Shown here: piece after piece, positions 24,768-33,724 of the stretch
Numbering within the stretch: the stretch's first letter is position 1
Layout: every line of letters starts with the position of its first letter
Source: an uncultured Granulosicoccus sp.
Lineage (GTDB): Bacteria; Pseudomonadota; Gammaproteobacteria; Granulosicoccales; Granulosicoccaceae
Reading direction: 5' to 3'
Assembly (NCBI GenBank): GCA_937924505.1
Contig: CALDSR010000047.1
Span: forward strand, 1 to 51,272
DNA: 51,272 bases
Notes under the pieces: model-generated
Seen by the model: only the letters and a program-made list of their open reading frames with translations
Database searches by the model: none
Told to the model about the DNA's origin: nothing
Program-made: the position numbers and the translations under genes

Positions 24768-25636
24768 GTTTGTGGCTCGACTGTGCCTGCCGCGATGCGT
24801 TCAGCAGCGCGACGACGATTGGCAAATACGCCATGTTTCGGTCCGAAGAAAAAGGCGATGAGAAACAAGGCTGTTTGCAGCAGCACAATGACTGCACCTG
24901 TTGCACCGTCGAGAAAATAGCTCAAATACGCACCTGTTGCGCTGGTGAAAATGCCCAGAGCCACACTTATTTGCAGGAGGCGATCAAAGCGATCTGCCAG
25001 AAGGTAGGCGGTCGCTCCTGGCGTGACAACCATCGCAATAACCAAAAATGCACCGACCGTCTGCAAGGCGGCAACGGTTGATGCACTTAGCAAGGTAAAG
25101 AAAAGTATTTTAAGAATGTTAATGCGCAGGCCAATCGAGCGGGCGTGTGTTTCATCAAAGAACACGACCATGAAGTCTTTCCATAAAACCAGCAAGCACA
25201 GCAGCGTGACAAGACCAATGATGACCAACTGAAAGGCGTCAAACGGTGTGATTGCGAGAATATTGCCAAACACGATGGTTTGTATATCGACGGACGTCGG
25301 TGACAGTGACGCCATAAACAAGCCGAGTCCGAAAAAACCGGTGAAAATCAGCCCAATAACGGCATCCGTGCGTAGATTTGATCGCTGCGTGATAAACAAC
25401 ATCGAGGCCGCCGCCAGACCACCTGAAATGAAGGCACCTAGTGAATACGGTATACCAAGCATATAAGCGCCGGCAACGCCGGGGACAACAGAGTGCGACA
25501 AAGCGTCGCCGATCAGTGACCATCCCTTGAGCATCAGATAAGCGCTGAGAAAGGCACATATCGCACCGACCAACGCACTGCACCAGATGGCATTTACCAT
25601 ATAGGTGTAGCTGAACGGCTCAAGCAATAGATTCAC
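24764..25636 (-). CDS. Manganese/iron ABC transporter permease (SitC type)
   Basis: First membrane subunit of the importer. It has the same plan as SitD-type subunits: [20 protein letters not shown] near residue 37, a conserved GVLIFT-like region ([20 protein letters not shown]), and [20 protein letters not shown] near 210. Four-base overlaps on both sides bind it into the operon. The C-terminus is polar ([18 protein letters not shown]). Two different permeases indicate a heterodimeric channel as in SitABCD/YfeABCD. Confidence 0.93.
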   Translation of the reverse strand: MNLLLEPFSYTYMVNAIWCSALVGAICAFLSAYLMLKGWSLIGDALSHSVVPGVAGAYMLGIPYSLGAFISGGLAAASMLFITQRSNLRTDAVIGLIFTGFFGLGLFMASLSPTSVDIQTIVFGNILAITPFDAFQLVIIGLVTLLCLLVLWKDFMVVFFDETHARSIGLRINILKILFFTLLSASTVAALQTVGAFLVIAMVVTPGATAYLLADRFDRLLQISVALGIFTSATGAYLSYFLDGATGAVIVLLQTALFLIAFFFGPKHGVFANRRRAAERIAAGTVEPQT

Positions 25637-26535
25637 GATGGGTCTTTACCTGGCGGGTGTTCATCATCGTCGCCATAAAGTACAAATGGTCGTTCATCAT
25701 CGGTGATAACCGTTACCTGACGCTGATCGTCATCATCATGCAAGTCGGTACCACCGAGGACATGAAAACGTAGCGTGCCGCCGAAGGCCTGTTGCAAGTT
25801 TTCCTGCGTGAAGACTGTTTCGGTTTGACCGTAATCCAGTATTTTACGATTGACGAGAACCACTTGATCGCAGAACTGCGGCACGCTGCCCAGATTATGT
25901 GTCGATACCAGCATGACTCGTCCTTCATCACGCAGCTCTCTGAGCAGGGCAATGATGGCTTCCTCTGTCGTCACGTCTACGCCGGTGAAGGGTTCATCGA
26001 GCAGAATCACTTGTCCTTCTTGTGCCAGTGCACGTGCGAGAAAGACGCGTTTTTTTTGTCCACCAGATAACTCTCCGATCTGCCGTTTTCGATAATCGCT
26101 CATGTTCACCCGCGCCAATGCCGCGTCCACCTTTTGGTGGTCGATAGCGCTGGGTCGTCGGAAAATTCCCATATGACCGTAACGGCCCATCATGACGACA
26201 TCCTCGACCAGTACCGGGAAATTCCAGTCGACTTCTTCATTTTGCGGCACGTAAGCGACGGTGTTTCTTTCGAGTGCGCGGCCGGCTGCTTGACCGAGTA
26301 TTGATACAGAGCCCAGTGCCAAAGGTACAAGGCCCATGATGGCTTTGAAGAGGGTTGATTTACCAGACCCATTGACACCCACCAGCGCGCAAATGGAGGA
26401 TGTTGGTATCTTGAAGCTTGCCTTGTTCAAGGCGACAGTACCGTTTCGGTAGACCACGGTCAGATCTGTCGCATCAATGCCGCGACCGGCAACTTCGTTT
26501 TCCTGATGTTTGCGAATGGCTCGCGAATCATTCAT
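25633..26535 (-). CDS. Manganese/iron ABC transporter ATP-binding protein (SitB type)
   Basis: ATPase of the importer. Walker A is [16 protein letters not shown], the Q-loop [12 protein letters not shown] is typical of this metal subfamily, the signature is [17 protein letters not shown] and Walker B is [12 protein letters not shown] with His in STHNLG. The core ends near residue 250. About 40 extra residues follow, rich in Asp with some His (LHDDDDQ ... [10 protein letters not shown]), which is unusual and could bind metal. Four-base overlaps join it to the genes on either side. Confidence 0.94.
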   Translation of the reverse strand: MNDSRAIRKHQENEVAGRGIDATDLTVVYRNGTVALNKASFKIPTSSICALVGVNGSGKSTLFKAIMGLVPLALGSVSILGQAAGRALERNTVAYVPQNEEVDWNFPVLVEDVVMMGRYGHMGIFRRPSAIDHQKVDAALARVNMSDYRKRQIGELSGGQKKRVFLARALAQEGQVILLDEPFTGVDVTTEEAIIALLRELRDEGRVMLVSTHNLGSVPQFCDQVVLVNRKILDYGQTETVFTQENLQQAFGGTLRFHVLGGTDLHDDDDQRQVTVITDDERPFVLYGDDDEHPPGKDPS

Positions 26536-27449
26536 TGGGTGGCAAGACCTTCAGCGACAGTCCTGATGGTTACTTCAAGTAGATCAAGATAGCTTGGTAC
26601 TGGACCGTCCGCATCACTCAATGAATCGACATACAACACACCGCCGTATGCTGCACCTGTCTCGCGTGCTACTTGCTGTGCCGGTTTGGCTGAGACAGTG
26701 CTTTCACTGAAAATGACCGGTATATCGTTTGCACGAACGGTATCGATGACGTTCTTGACTTGCTGGGGAGTCCCTTGCGAATCCGCATTGATTGGCCAAA
26801 GGTACAGCTCTTTCAGGTCAAACTCGCGCGCAAGATAACTGAACGCCCCTTCGCTGGTCACTAACCAGCGACGTTCGGCCGGGATGTCCTTGAGAATGTT
26901 GCGTAGCGGTTCAATAGTGGCACTGATCTTCGCCTTGTATTCCCTGGCATTGGTCTGATAAACAGCTGCATTGTCAGGGTCGATGGATATCAGGGCCGCT
27001 TCTATATTGTCAATGTAAACCAGCGCAACCGAAGGACTCATCCAGGCATGCGGATTTGGTTTGCCATCGTAGGGGCCTCCGCCGATACTCATCGGGTCGA
27101 TGCCGTCGCTCAAGACGACACTTGGCACACCTTTGAGCCGTTGCAGGAATTTCTCGAACCACAGCTCAAGATTTAATCCGTTCCACAACACTAAATCGGC
27201 TTTGCGGGTGCGGCCAATGTCTTTGGGTGTGGGTTGGTAGTTGTGAATCTCGGCGTTGGGTTTGGTCACCGACACCACGGTCGCAGCGTCACCGGCAACA
27301 TTTTCCGCCATGTCCTTGAGGACGGTGAACGTCGTGACGACAGTGATCTTGTCCTTGGCCTCGGCACTTACGGGTATCCACAGCAAGCCCGTGGCCATAA
27401 GCAGCGCGGTCAGGGGGGCTGCCATCAGGGTTCTGAAGACGCGATTCAC
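26532..27449 (-). CDS. Manganese/iron ABC transporter substrate-binding protein (SitA/MntA type)
   Basis: Periplasmic cluster A-I metal receptor and first gene of the operon. A signal peptide ends at SAEAKDKI. The four metal ligands can be assigned as His in EIHNYQPTP, His in PNPHAWMSP, Glu in [13 protein letters not shown] and Asp in [11 protein letters not shown]. The H-H-E-D set indicates Mn/Fe rather than Zn, which uses a third His. I prefer GTG 27449, preceded by GGAAA six bases away, over the in-frame TTG at 27461, which lies inside the MntR-box-like palindrome. Confidence 0.93.
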   Translation of the reverse strand: MNRVFRTLMAAPLTALLMATGLLWIPVSAEAKDKITVVTTFTVLKDMAENVAGDAATVVSVTKPNAEIHNYQPTPKDIGRTRKADLVLWNGLNLELWFEKFLQRLKGVPSVVLSDGIDPMSIGGGPYDGKPNPHAWMSPSVALVYIDNIEAALISIDPDNAAVYQTNAREYKAKISATIEPLRNILKDIPAERRWLVTSEGAFSYLAREFDLKELYLWPINADSQGTPQQVKNVIDTVRANDIPVIFSESTVSAKPAQQVARETGAAYGGVLYVDSLSDADGPVPSYLDLLEVTIRTVAEGLATQ

Positions 27450-27460
27450 AATTATTTCCA

Positions 27461-27482
27461 AAAATTAGCCATGGCTTAGTTT
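27461..27482. promoter_or_regulatory. MntR-box-like palindrome at the start of the manganese importer operon
   Basis: The half-sites AAAATTAGC and GCTTAGTTT flank CATG. The 22-base element matches its own complement at 18 positions. The known E. coli MntR box has half-sites AAACATAGC and GCTATGTTT around four bases, so this agrees closely in spacing and outline. A TATAAA hexamer overlaps its upstream edge on the minus strand. The adjacent gene is an E. coli-type mntR, which makes repression of the operon by manganese-loaded MntR very likely. Confidence 0.75.
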
Positions 27483-27557
27483 ATACATCTGAATTAAAAA
27501 TACAAGATCGTGGCATAATTTGATTGTGATTCCCTGTAAACAAGAGCCCCCCACCAG

Positions 27558-28010
27558 ATGAGTAGTGATCGACTGCATCGTCCTCTTGAGGAACCGGATG
27601 CGCAGGCTGAGGTGTTCGCCGGTGTCCGCCAGGCGCATCAGATGGAATCGACCGAAGATTATGTCGAACTTATTGATGATTTGATTCGTAGCCAGGGCGA
27701 GGCACGCCTGGTTGAAGTGGCTGAGCGTCTGGGTATCTCGCAACCGAGTGCGAGCAAGACATTGGCGCGCTTGCAGCGAGAAGGGTTTGTGACGAGCGAA
27801 CCTTATCGTTCCATCTTTCTTACCGAGGCCGGTAAGCGGCTGGCTGATGAAAGCCGCGCTCGTCATGATCTGGTTTACCGTTTTCTTTTGGCTATCGGTG
27901 TCTCCGATGAGACGGCCAGACGTGATTCAGAAGGGGTCGAGCATCATGTGTCGCAGGAAACGCTGGATGCCTTCAAAAAAATCATTAACGCTAAAGAAAG
28001 CAAGGTCTGA
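27558..28010 (+). CDS. mntR: Manganese-responsive transcriptional regulator MntR
   Basis: DtxR/MntR-family metal sensor, closest to the E. coli type. The N-terminal winged helix has [20 protein letters not shown] and [19 protein letters not shown]. The metal-binding and dimerisation helices contain [19 protein letters not shown] and [19 protein letters not shown]; the E-x-x-E-H pattern matches known MntR ligands. The family's long N-terminal arm is present. It is divergent from the manganese importer with the palindrome between them. The next gene, pyrC, starts eight bases after its stop, an unexpected operon partner. Confidence 0.95.
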   Translation: MSSDRLHRPLEEPDAQAEVFAGVRQAHQMESTEDYVELIDDLIRSQGEARLVEVAERLGISQPSASKTLARLQREGFVTSEPYRSIFLTEAGKRLADESRARHDLVYRFLLAIGVSDETARRDSEGVEHHVSQETLDAFKKIINAKESKV

Positions 28011-28018
28011 TATCACCT

Positions 28019-29146
28019 GTGAAAATTACTTTGTTACGCCCGGACGACTGGCATTTGCATCTTCGTGATGGTGAAATGCTGGACGCTGTCGTGGGCGCGA
28101 GTGCGCGTGATTTTGCGCGAGCCATCATCATGCCTAATCTGGTGCCTCCTGTTGTCACTGGCGCTGACGCCGAAGCCTATCGGGGGCGTATCAACAAAGC
28201 CGCCGCCAAGGCAGGATTTGCGTCAAGCTTTACCCCTTTGATGACACTGTACCTGACAGAGCAAACTGATCCTGCTGATGTTATCGCGTCTGCAGCCAAT
28301 GGATTGATTACGGCGGTGAAGCTCTATCCGGCAGGTGCCACAACCAATTCTGCGTCTGGTGTGACCTCGATCGACAAGGTCATGCCGGTGCTCGAAGCCA
28401 TGGCAGCGAATGACATCATGTTATGTGTGCACGGAGAAGTGACCGATGCTCACATCGATATCTTCGATCGTGAAGCGCAATTTATTGAAACGGTGCTTGA
28501 TCCGCTACGTAAACGATTGCCTGAACTCAAGGTTGTCATGGAGCACGTGACAACGGCTAATGGTGTCAACTATGTGCGACAGGCGTCGAAGAATCTGGCG
28601 TGCACGATCACGACGCATCATTTGATGATCAATCGTAATCATTTGCTTGTCGGTGGTATACGGCCTCACTACTATTGCTTGCCAGTGGCCAAACGTGAAA
28701 GCCATCGGCTGGCACTGCTGGGAGCTGCCACCAGTGGTGACTCACGTTTTTTCCTCGGCACTGACAGCGCCCCACATGTGAAATCGCAAAAGGAGAGTGC
28801 CTGTGGTTGCGCAGGTGTCTTCAATGCGGGCAATACGATGTCCTGTCTGGCGACGGTATTCGAGGAAGCCGACGCGCTCGATAAACTCGAGGCGTTTGCA
28901 TCCACTAATGGTCCTGACTGGTATGGATTGCCACGAAACCCTGACACCATCACACTCGAAAAGCGCGACGAGCCATTGAGCATTACACCGCCGCTTGTTG
29001 TAGGTGATGATGTCGTTGTGACATTTGATCCGGGCAGGCCGGTTCACTGGCATGTTGTCCCTTCGCTGACTGCCGGGTCTTCATCGGGTTCGTCTTCTGC
29101 ACCGTCCTCAACGTCTTCCCCCGAATCGTCTTCGAGTAGTCTCTAA
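28019..29146 (+). CDS. pyrC: Dihydroorotase (class II)
   Basis: Zinc amidohydrolase of pyrimidine synthesis, closing N-carbamoyl-aspartate to dihydroorotate. Metal ligands His12 and His14 are in [10 protein letters not shown], the carboxylated Lys101 in [12 protein letters not shown], and further His in CVHGEV and VMEHVTT. The substrate loop LGTDSAPH is also clear. GTG 28019 is the start. The enzyme core ends near residue 345. A tail of about 27 residues, mostly Ser with Pro, Gly and Thr, follows and is not part of the family. mntR precedes by 8 bases and pyrE follows by 30. Confidence 0.95.
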   Translation: MKITLLRPDDWHLHLRDGEMLDAVVGASARDFARAIIMPNLVPPVVTGADAEAYRGRINKAAAKAGFASSFTPLMTLYLTEQTDPADVIASAANGLITAVKLYPAGATTNSASGVTSIDKVMPVLEAMAANDIMLCVHGEVTDAHIDIFDREAQFIETVLDPLRKRLPELKVVMEHVTTANGVNYVRQASKNLACTITTHHLMINRNHLLVGGIRPHYYCLPVAKRESHRLALLGAATSGDSRFFLGTDSAPHVKSQKESACGCAGVFNAGNTMSCLATVFEEADALDKLEAFASTNGPDWYGLPRNPDTITLEKRDEPLSITPPLVVGDDVVVTFDPGRPVHWHVVPSLTAGSSSGSSSAPSSTSSPESSSSSL

Positions 29147-29176
29147 TACGAAACCCTAGCTGAGCAATTTGCATCC

Positions 29177-29875
29177 ATGTTTTCTACTTCATTTGCCGAA
29201 CGTGACGAAATGGCTGCACTGACAGCCAAAATGCTTTTTGAAATTGAAGCCGTGCACTTTCGATCCGACGAGCCGTACATTTTTACCTCAGGTCTGGCAA
29301 GTCCGGTTTATATCGACTGCCGAAAACTGATTTCCTATCCGCGTATTCGATCGACTTTGATGGACTTCGCTGTCGCAAATCTGGTTCGAGACGTAGGCTT
29401 TGAAGCTTTTGATGCAGTTGCCGGTGGTGAAACTGCGGGTATACCATTTGCGGCATGGATCGCTGATCGCCTGCAGTTGCCGATGCAGTATGTTCGAAAA
29501 AAGCCGAAAGGTTTCGGTCGGGATGCACGCATTGAAGGAGACATCAAGGACGGTCAGCGCGTCTTGCTGGTAGAGGATCTGACAACTGACGGTGGGTCCA
29601 AATTAAGTTTTGCCGAAGCCATTCGCGAAGCAGGCGCTGAAGTCAGTCATACACTGGTGGTGTTCTACTACGACATTTTCAAGGAAACACCTGCGAACCT
29701 GGACAAGGCTGGTTTGCAGCTTCACTATCTGGCCACCTGGTGGGATGTACTCGCCGAGTCACGGCGGGCCGGTAACTTCAGTGAAGAGACACACACTCAG
29801 GTTGAAGCATTTTTGAACGACCCGATTGCCTGGTCGGAAAAGCATGGTGGGAAGTATCAGCCAAAATCTGTCTGA
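29177..29875 (+). CDS. pyrE: Orotate phosphoribosyltransferase
   Basis: Transfers phosphoribosyl from PRPP to orotate, giving OMP. The PRPP-binding motif is [16 protein letters not shown]; the N-terminal [20 protein letters not shown] and [17 protein letters not shown] are typical. The 232-residue form, with a C-terminal helical addition ([17 protein letters not shown]), resembles alphaproteobacterial PyrE more than the ~213-residue enterobacterial one. With pyrC it makes two consecutive steps of the pathway apart from dihydroorotate dehydrogenase, which is not here. Confidence 0.95.
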   Translation: MFSTSFAERDEMAALTAKMLFEIEAVHFRSDEPYIFTSGLASPVYIDCRKLISYPRIRSTLMDFAVANLVRDVGFEAFDAVAGGETAGIPFAAWIADRLQLPMQYVRKKPKGFGRDARIEGDIKDGQRVLLVEDLTTDGGSKLSFAEAIREAGAEVSHTLVVFYYDIFKETPANLDKAGLQLHYLATWWDVLAESRRAGNFSEETHTQVEAFLNDPIAWSEKHGGKYQPKSV

Positions 29876-29916
29876 TCTTTTCTTTCCCAGGATTGAGTAT
29901 CAGTATTTGTTAAGGT

Positions 29917-29938
29917 AGGGGCGATTTATATCGCCCCT
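29917..29938. terminator. Terminator-like hairpin between convergent pyrE and aqpZ
   Basis: AGGGGCGAT (29917-29925) and ATCGCCCCT (29930-29938) form a perfect nine-pair stem with a TTAT loop. It is about 40 bases after pyrE and lies between converging genes. There is no clear T-run on either side, so it may act as a stabilising 3' hairpin rather than a full intrinsic terminator. Confidence 0.6.
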
Positions 29939-30000
29939 GCCTACATCCAGAACAAACTTGCGCCTTAGCGAGCTTCGGCTACTTTGGCAGCTTCAGCGGC

Positions 30001-30729
30001 TTAAGCGTTTTCCGCGTCAAAACGTCCGCCAGCCAAGGTCAGCTTGTAGAGTATGGCGCCCAGTACCGCGCCAATGATTGGAGCAACCCAGAACATCCAC
30101 AACTGAGCGACAGCGGTTCCATCCATTGAGATCAATGCCGGGCCTGTACTTCTTGCCGGATTGACAGACGTGTTTGATACCGGAATCGAAATCAAGTGAA
30201 TGAGTGTCAGTCCCAGACCAATGGCGATGGGTGCAAAGCCAGCAGCTGTACCTGCGCGTTCATCGGTGGCTCCGAGAATGATAAACAGAAACGCCGCAGT
30301 CATGACGACTTCGGTAACCAGTACCGAAAACATATTGTACTTACCCGGTGATGCATCACCATAACCGTTCGCGGCCAATGTACCGATCTCTGAACCATTG
30401 CCTTTAACGATGATGGCGAGTACAACCGCTGCGGCAATGGCGCCGAGTACTTGGGAGATTATGTACGGGGCCAACTGTCCTGCCGGAAAGCGTTTTGCAA
30501 CGGCCAGGCCGATTGAAACCGCTGGGTTGAAATGGCCTCCGGAAACTGGGCCAACGGCATAAGCCATAGTCAGTACGGTTAGGCCAAAAGCGAGGGAGAC
30601 ACCAACCAGGCCGATATTTATGCCGTCCGCCTGACCAAATGTAGCGGCCAACATGGCGCTACCACACCCACCAAGTACCAACCAGAATGTGCCAATAAAT
30701 TCTGCGATTAATTTGTTATGAACTTTCAT
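30001..30729 (-). CDS. aqpZ: Aquaporin Z
   Basis: Water channel of the MIP family. Both NPA boxes are present ([13 protein letters not shown] and [13 protein letters not shown]), with the AqpZ-type selectivity region and the opening [22 protein letters not shown] 30729 is preferred because AGGAA is then six bases upstream; the in-frame ATG at 30735 abuts it. The gene ends in TAA, but the same frame continues for 11 more codons (AAEAAKVAEAR) to another TAA, suggesting a recently shortened tail. The 257 bases between it and the decarboxylase gene contain no gene I can support. Confidence 0.95.
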   Translation of the reverse strand: MKVHNKLIAEFIGTFWLVLGGCGSAMLAATFGQADGINIGLVGVSLAFGLTVLTMAYAVGPVSGGHFNPAVSIGLAVAKRFPAGQLAPYIISQVLGAIAAAVVLAIIVKGNGSEIGTLAANGYGDASPGKYNMFSVLVTEVVMTAAFLFIILGATDERAGTAAGFAPIAIGLGLTLIHLISIPVSNTSVNPARSTGPALISMDGTAVAQLWMFWVAPIIGAVLGAILYKLTLAGGRFDAENA

Positions 30730-30992
30730 ATTCATTTCCTGAGTAATGAGCTAACGGATGGCGCTGGCTGTAAATAGTTACACCGCGATGAATTCGTAAA
30801 GTGGCGAAGAATGCCCTTGTTAGCCAGCTTCAATCATAGTAGCTTCTTGATGCATTGCTCAGAAGTGCTTTACCCCCTGATTTTGTAAAACAGGGTTAAC
30901 AACAAAAGTATTGAAAAGATGTTTATCAATTGACACTGATAAAAGTAGGAAATTCGTGCTAACGGTAGCGTCGCTCTAGCCTGTCATTGCCG

Positions 30993-32408
30993 TCAGTGTG
31001 TTGACTCGCGTGCCATTGCAGTTATGACATCAAATGCAATATCTATATCATCATGTGTCATGTCAAACTGGCCGCACACGAACCTGATAACCAGTTTTTG
31101 ATCATGCGTTGTTTGCGTAAGGTAGATACGACCGTCGTCATTGATCGCGTTGACCAGGCTCAAGTTGACCACATCAAGATCTGTTGATGCATTTTTTGGA
31201 ATGTAACGAAATGTGAACAGGGATAGTATTGGTTGCGTTGTTATTTCAAAATCTGTTTCTTCATCAAGTCGTGCACATAACTCCGCACTCCAGTTGACAT
31301 GATTACGAATCATCGTGCGCAAACCATCAAGTCCGTAAGCGCGTAGCAGAAACCAGACTTTCAGTGCACGAAATCGGCGGCCGAGCTGTACCGACCATTC
31401 GCTGAAATTGATAATGCCATCGCGTCCGTAGGTCTTCAGATATTCTGGCTGAATGGCCAGTGTCTTGACCAGTGTCTCAGGGTCCTTGACGAAATGAGCG
31501 GAGCACTCCATCGATGCACCTAACCACTTGTGCGGATTGAACACGATACTGTCGGCAAGTTCTGCACCATCCCATAGATGACGGAACTCCGGGCAGATCA
31601 TGGCTGAACCTGCCCAGGCGGCATCAATGTGTGTATACAAGCCTTCCTGTTCGGCAAGCTCGCAAATTGCTCTGACCTTGTCCGTTGCCCCCATGCTCGT
31701 GCCGCCGACGCAGATGACAATGCCTGCAGGCAAGAGATCATGGTCGCGATCATCCTGAATCGCTTTGGCCAAGGCATCGACATCAAGTGCAAAGTCATCG
31801 GTGGTGTCGATCTTGACCAGATTGTCCTGGCCCAGTCCCGCCACCCACATGGCTTTGTCAATCGAACTGTGTGTGCGTGTCGAGGCGTAGACGCGCACCG
31901 TCGGCAAGTTCGATAAACCGTGTTGATTACCTTTCCAGTCGAGTGCCCGCTCGCGCATGGTCAGTATTGCGCACAGGGTGGCGCTGGAGGCGGTGTCTTG
32001 CAACACACCTTCAAAACTGTCGGGAAGTCCAACTGATTGTCTTAACCAGTCAACCATGCGGACTTCGATTTCAGTTGCCGCGGGGGAGGTTTGCCACAGC
32101 ATGCATTGCGCGGCCATCGAACCTGCCAGCTGTTCTGCAATCATGGCTGCCGGTGCCGCATTACTGGCGAAGTAGGCAAAAAAGCGAGGATGTTGCCAAT
32201 GCGTCATACCTTGCGGCACGATACGACTAAAATCATCCATGATGGCTTCCATGGACTCACCGGCATCGGGTGGAATTTCGGGAATCTGGGCGGCAATGTC
32301 ACCGGGTGCGGTTTGTGCTCGTACCGGATAGGTGTCAATCTTGTCCAGATAAGCTGTTGACCAGTCCGAAGCCGCGTGTGACCATCGGCCGTATTCAGAT
32401 TTTTTCAT
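30993..32408 (-). CDS. Pyridoxal-dependent aromatic amino acid decarboxylase family protein
   Basis: Group II decarboxylase (DDC/TyDC-like) that should convert an aromatic amino acid to its amine. The PLP lysine is Lys294 in FNPHKWLGASMECSAHF. Other signatures are MTHWQHPRFFAYFASNAAPA, DTASSATLCAILTMRERA, THSSIDKAMWVAGLG and the HIDAAWAGSAMICPEFRHL block with the PLP-ring Asp. The 471 residues are full length. It is divergent from the M20 amidohydrolase, with starts 68 bases apart. The exact substrate (Trp, Tyr, DOPA or Phe) is not readable. Confidence 0.92.
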   Translation of the reverse strand: MKKSEYGRWSHAASDWSTAYLDKIDTYPVRAQTAPGDIAAQIPEIPPDAGESMEAIMDDFSRIVPQGMTHWQHPRFFAYFASNAAPAAMIAEQLAGSMAAQCMLWQTSPAATEIEVRMVDWLRQSVGLPDSFEGVLQDTASSATLCAILTMRERALDWKGNQHGLSNLPTVRVYASTRTHSSIDKAMWVAGLGQDNLVKIDTTDDFALDVDALAKAIQDDRDHDLLPAGIVICVGGTSMGATDKVRAICELAEQEGLYTHIDAAWAGSAMICPEFRHLWDGAELADSIVFNPHKWLGASMECSAHFVKDPETLVKTLAIQPEYLKTYGRDGIINFSEWSVQLGRRFRALKVWFLLRAYGLDGLRTMIRNHVNWSAELCARLDEETDFEITTQPILSLFTFRYIPKNASTDLDVVNLSLVNAINDDGRIYLTQTTHDQKLVIRFVCGQFDMTHDDIDIAFDVITAMARESTH

Positions 32409-32476
32409 AAACGCTCAAACTCTTTGTGGGGCCGTCCCAAGACGAAGAATTAACAGCTTGTTGGATAGAAAAATAC

Positions 32477-33667
32477 ATGGTAGCTGAAAACGTGAGAACA
32501 CAAGACAGGCTGGATAACCTCCTGCCGGAAATCACCGAATGGCGACGCGATATCCACCAACATCCGGAGCTCGGTTACGAGGTTCATCGAACCGCTGCGT
32601 TCGTTGCTGAAAAGCTAAAAGGCTTTGGTTGCGACGAAGTGGTGGAAGGAATTGGCAAGACCGGAGTTGTCGGCATAATACGAGGCCGCGAAGTGTCGAG
32701 CAACAAAGTCGTTGGTTTGCGCGCCGATATGGATGCTTTGCCGATCATCGAGGCTTCTGGCGCTGAATGGACATCGAAAACGGAAGGACAAATGCATGCC
32801 TGTGGTCACGACGGGCATACCGCCATGCTTCTGGGTGCGGCACAAGGCTTGTGTGATTCACGCGACTTTGACGGCACTGTGGCGGTGATCTTTCAGCCCG
32901 CCGAGGAAGGGGGTGGGGGTGGTGAAGCGATGGTCCTGGACGGCTTGATGGATCGTTTTGGTATTAATGAAGTGTATGGGATGCACAACATGCCAGGCTT
33001 GCCGGTGGGTGAGTTTGCGCTGCGACCGGGGCCTTTGATGGCCGCTGCCGATGAATTCGAAATCACCGTACAAGGTCAGGGCGGGCATGCTGCGATGCCA
33101 CATGTATGTACGGACACATTGCTGGCTGCGTCCCATATCGTCGTTGCCTTGCAAAGCATTGTTGCGCGTAATGTTCGCCCGATACAACCTGCCGTAATTT
33201 CAGTCACCGGCATGCAGGGTGATACCGAAGCATTTAATGTTACGCCGCAAATCGTCACGATGCGTGGTACGGTTCGCGCCTTTGATGAGGAGGTACGCAA
33301 ACAACTGCAACAACGGCTTGTCGAAGTTGCTGAAGCCACGGCCAAGGTCTTTGGTGCGACGGCTGCAGTTCGCTATGAGGTCGGGTATCCGCCAACGGTC
33401 AATGATGAGGTCAAGGCCGGATTTGCAGCTGATGTGGCGCGTTCGATTGTCGGTGAAACCAAGGTTGATGATGATCGGCCTCCAATGATGGGTGCTGAAG
33501 ATTTTTCTTATATGCTCAATGAGCGTCCGGGCGCATTCATTTTTATCGGCAATGGCGATTCAGCCAATTTGCATCATCCCGAGTATGATTTTGATGATCG
33601 TGCAATCAGCTATGGTTGCCGCTACTGGATGGAACTTGTTGATCGCGCTATGCCTTTGAATTCATGA
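32477..33667 (+). CDS. M20 family amidohydrolase (hippurate / IAA-amino acid hydrolase type)
   Basis: Metal-dependent amidase that removes an acyl group from an N-acyl amino acid. Motifs: RRDIHQHPELGYEVHRTA, GLRADMDALPI, HACGHDGHTAMLLGAA (metal Cys/His), VIFQPAEEGGGGGEAMV and MMGAEDFSYMLNERPGAF. The dimerisation domain lies near residues 180-290. I chose ATG 32477; the frame is open to GTG 32426, but family members begin near LDNLLPEITEWRRDIHQ. It may act together with the divergent decarboxylase on amino acid derivatives; this is inference. Confidence 0.92.
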   Translation: MVAENVRTQDRLDNLLPEITEWRRDIHQHPELGYEVHRTAAFVAEKLKGFGCDEVVEGIGKTGVVGIIRGREVSSNKVVGLRADMDALPIIEASGAEWTSKTEGQMHACGHDGHTAMLLGAAQGLCDSRDFDGTVAVIFQPAEEGGGGGEAMVLDGLMDRFGINEVYGMHNMPGLPVGEFALRPGPLMAAADEFEITVQGQGGHAAMPHVCTDTLLAASHIVVALQSIVARNVRPIQPAVISVTGMQGDTEAFNVTPQIVTMRGTVRAFDEEVRKQLQQRLVEVAEATAKVFGATAAVRYEVGYPPTVNDEVKAGFAADVARSIVGETKVDDDRPPMMGAEDFSYMLNERPGAFIFIGNGDSANLHHPEYDFDDRAISYGCRYWMELVDRAMPLNS

Positions 33668-33724
33668 TCTGATTTTTTGTGAGTTTATTTCCTCAGGCCA
33701 ACCACCGGAACGCTTACTGCTGAT

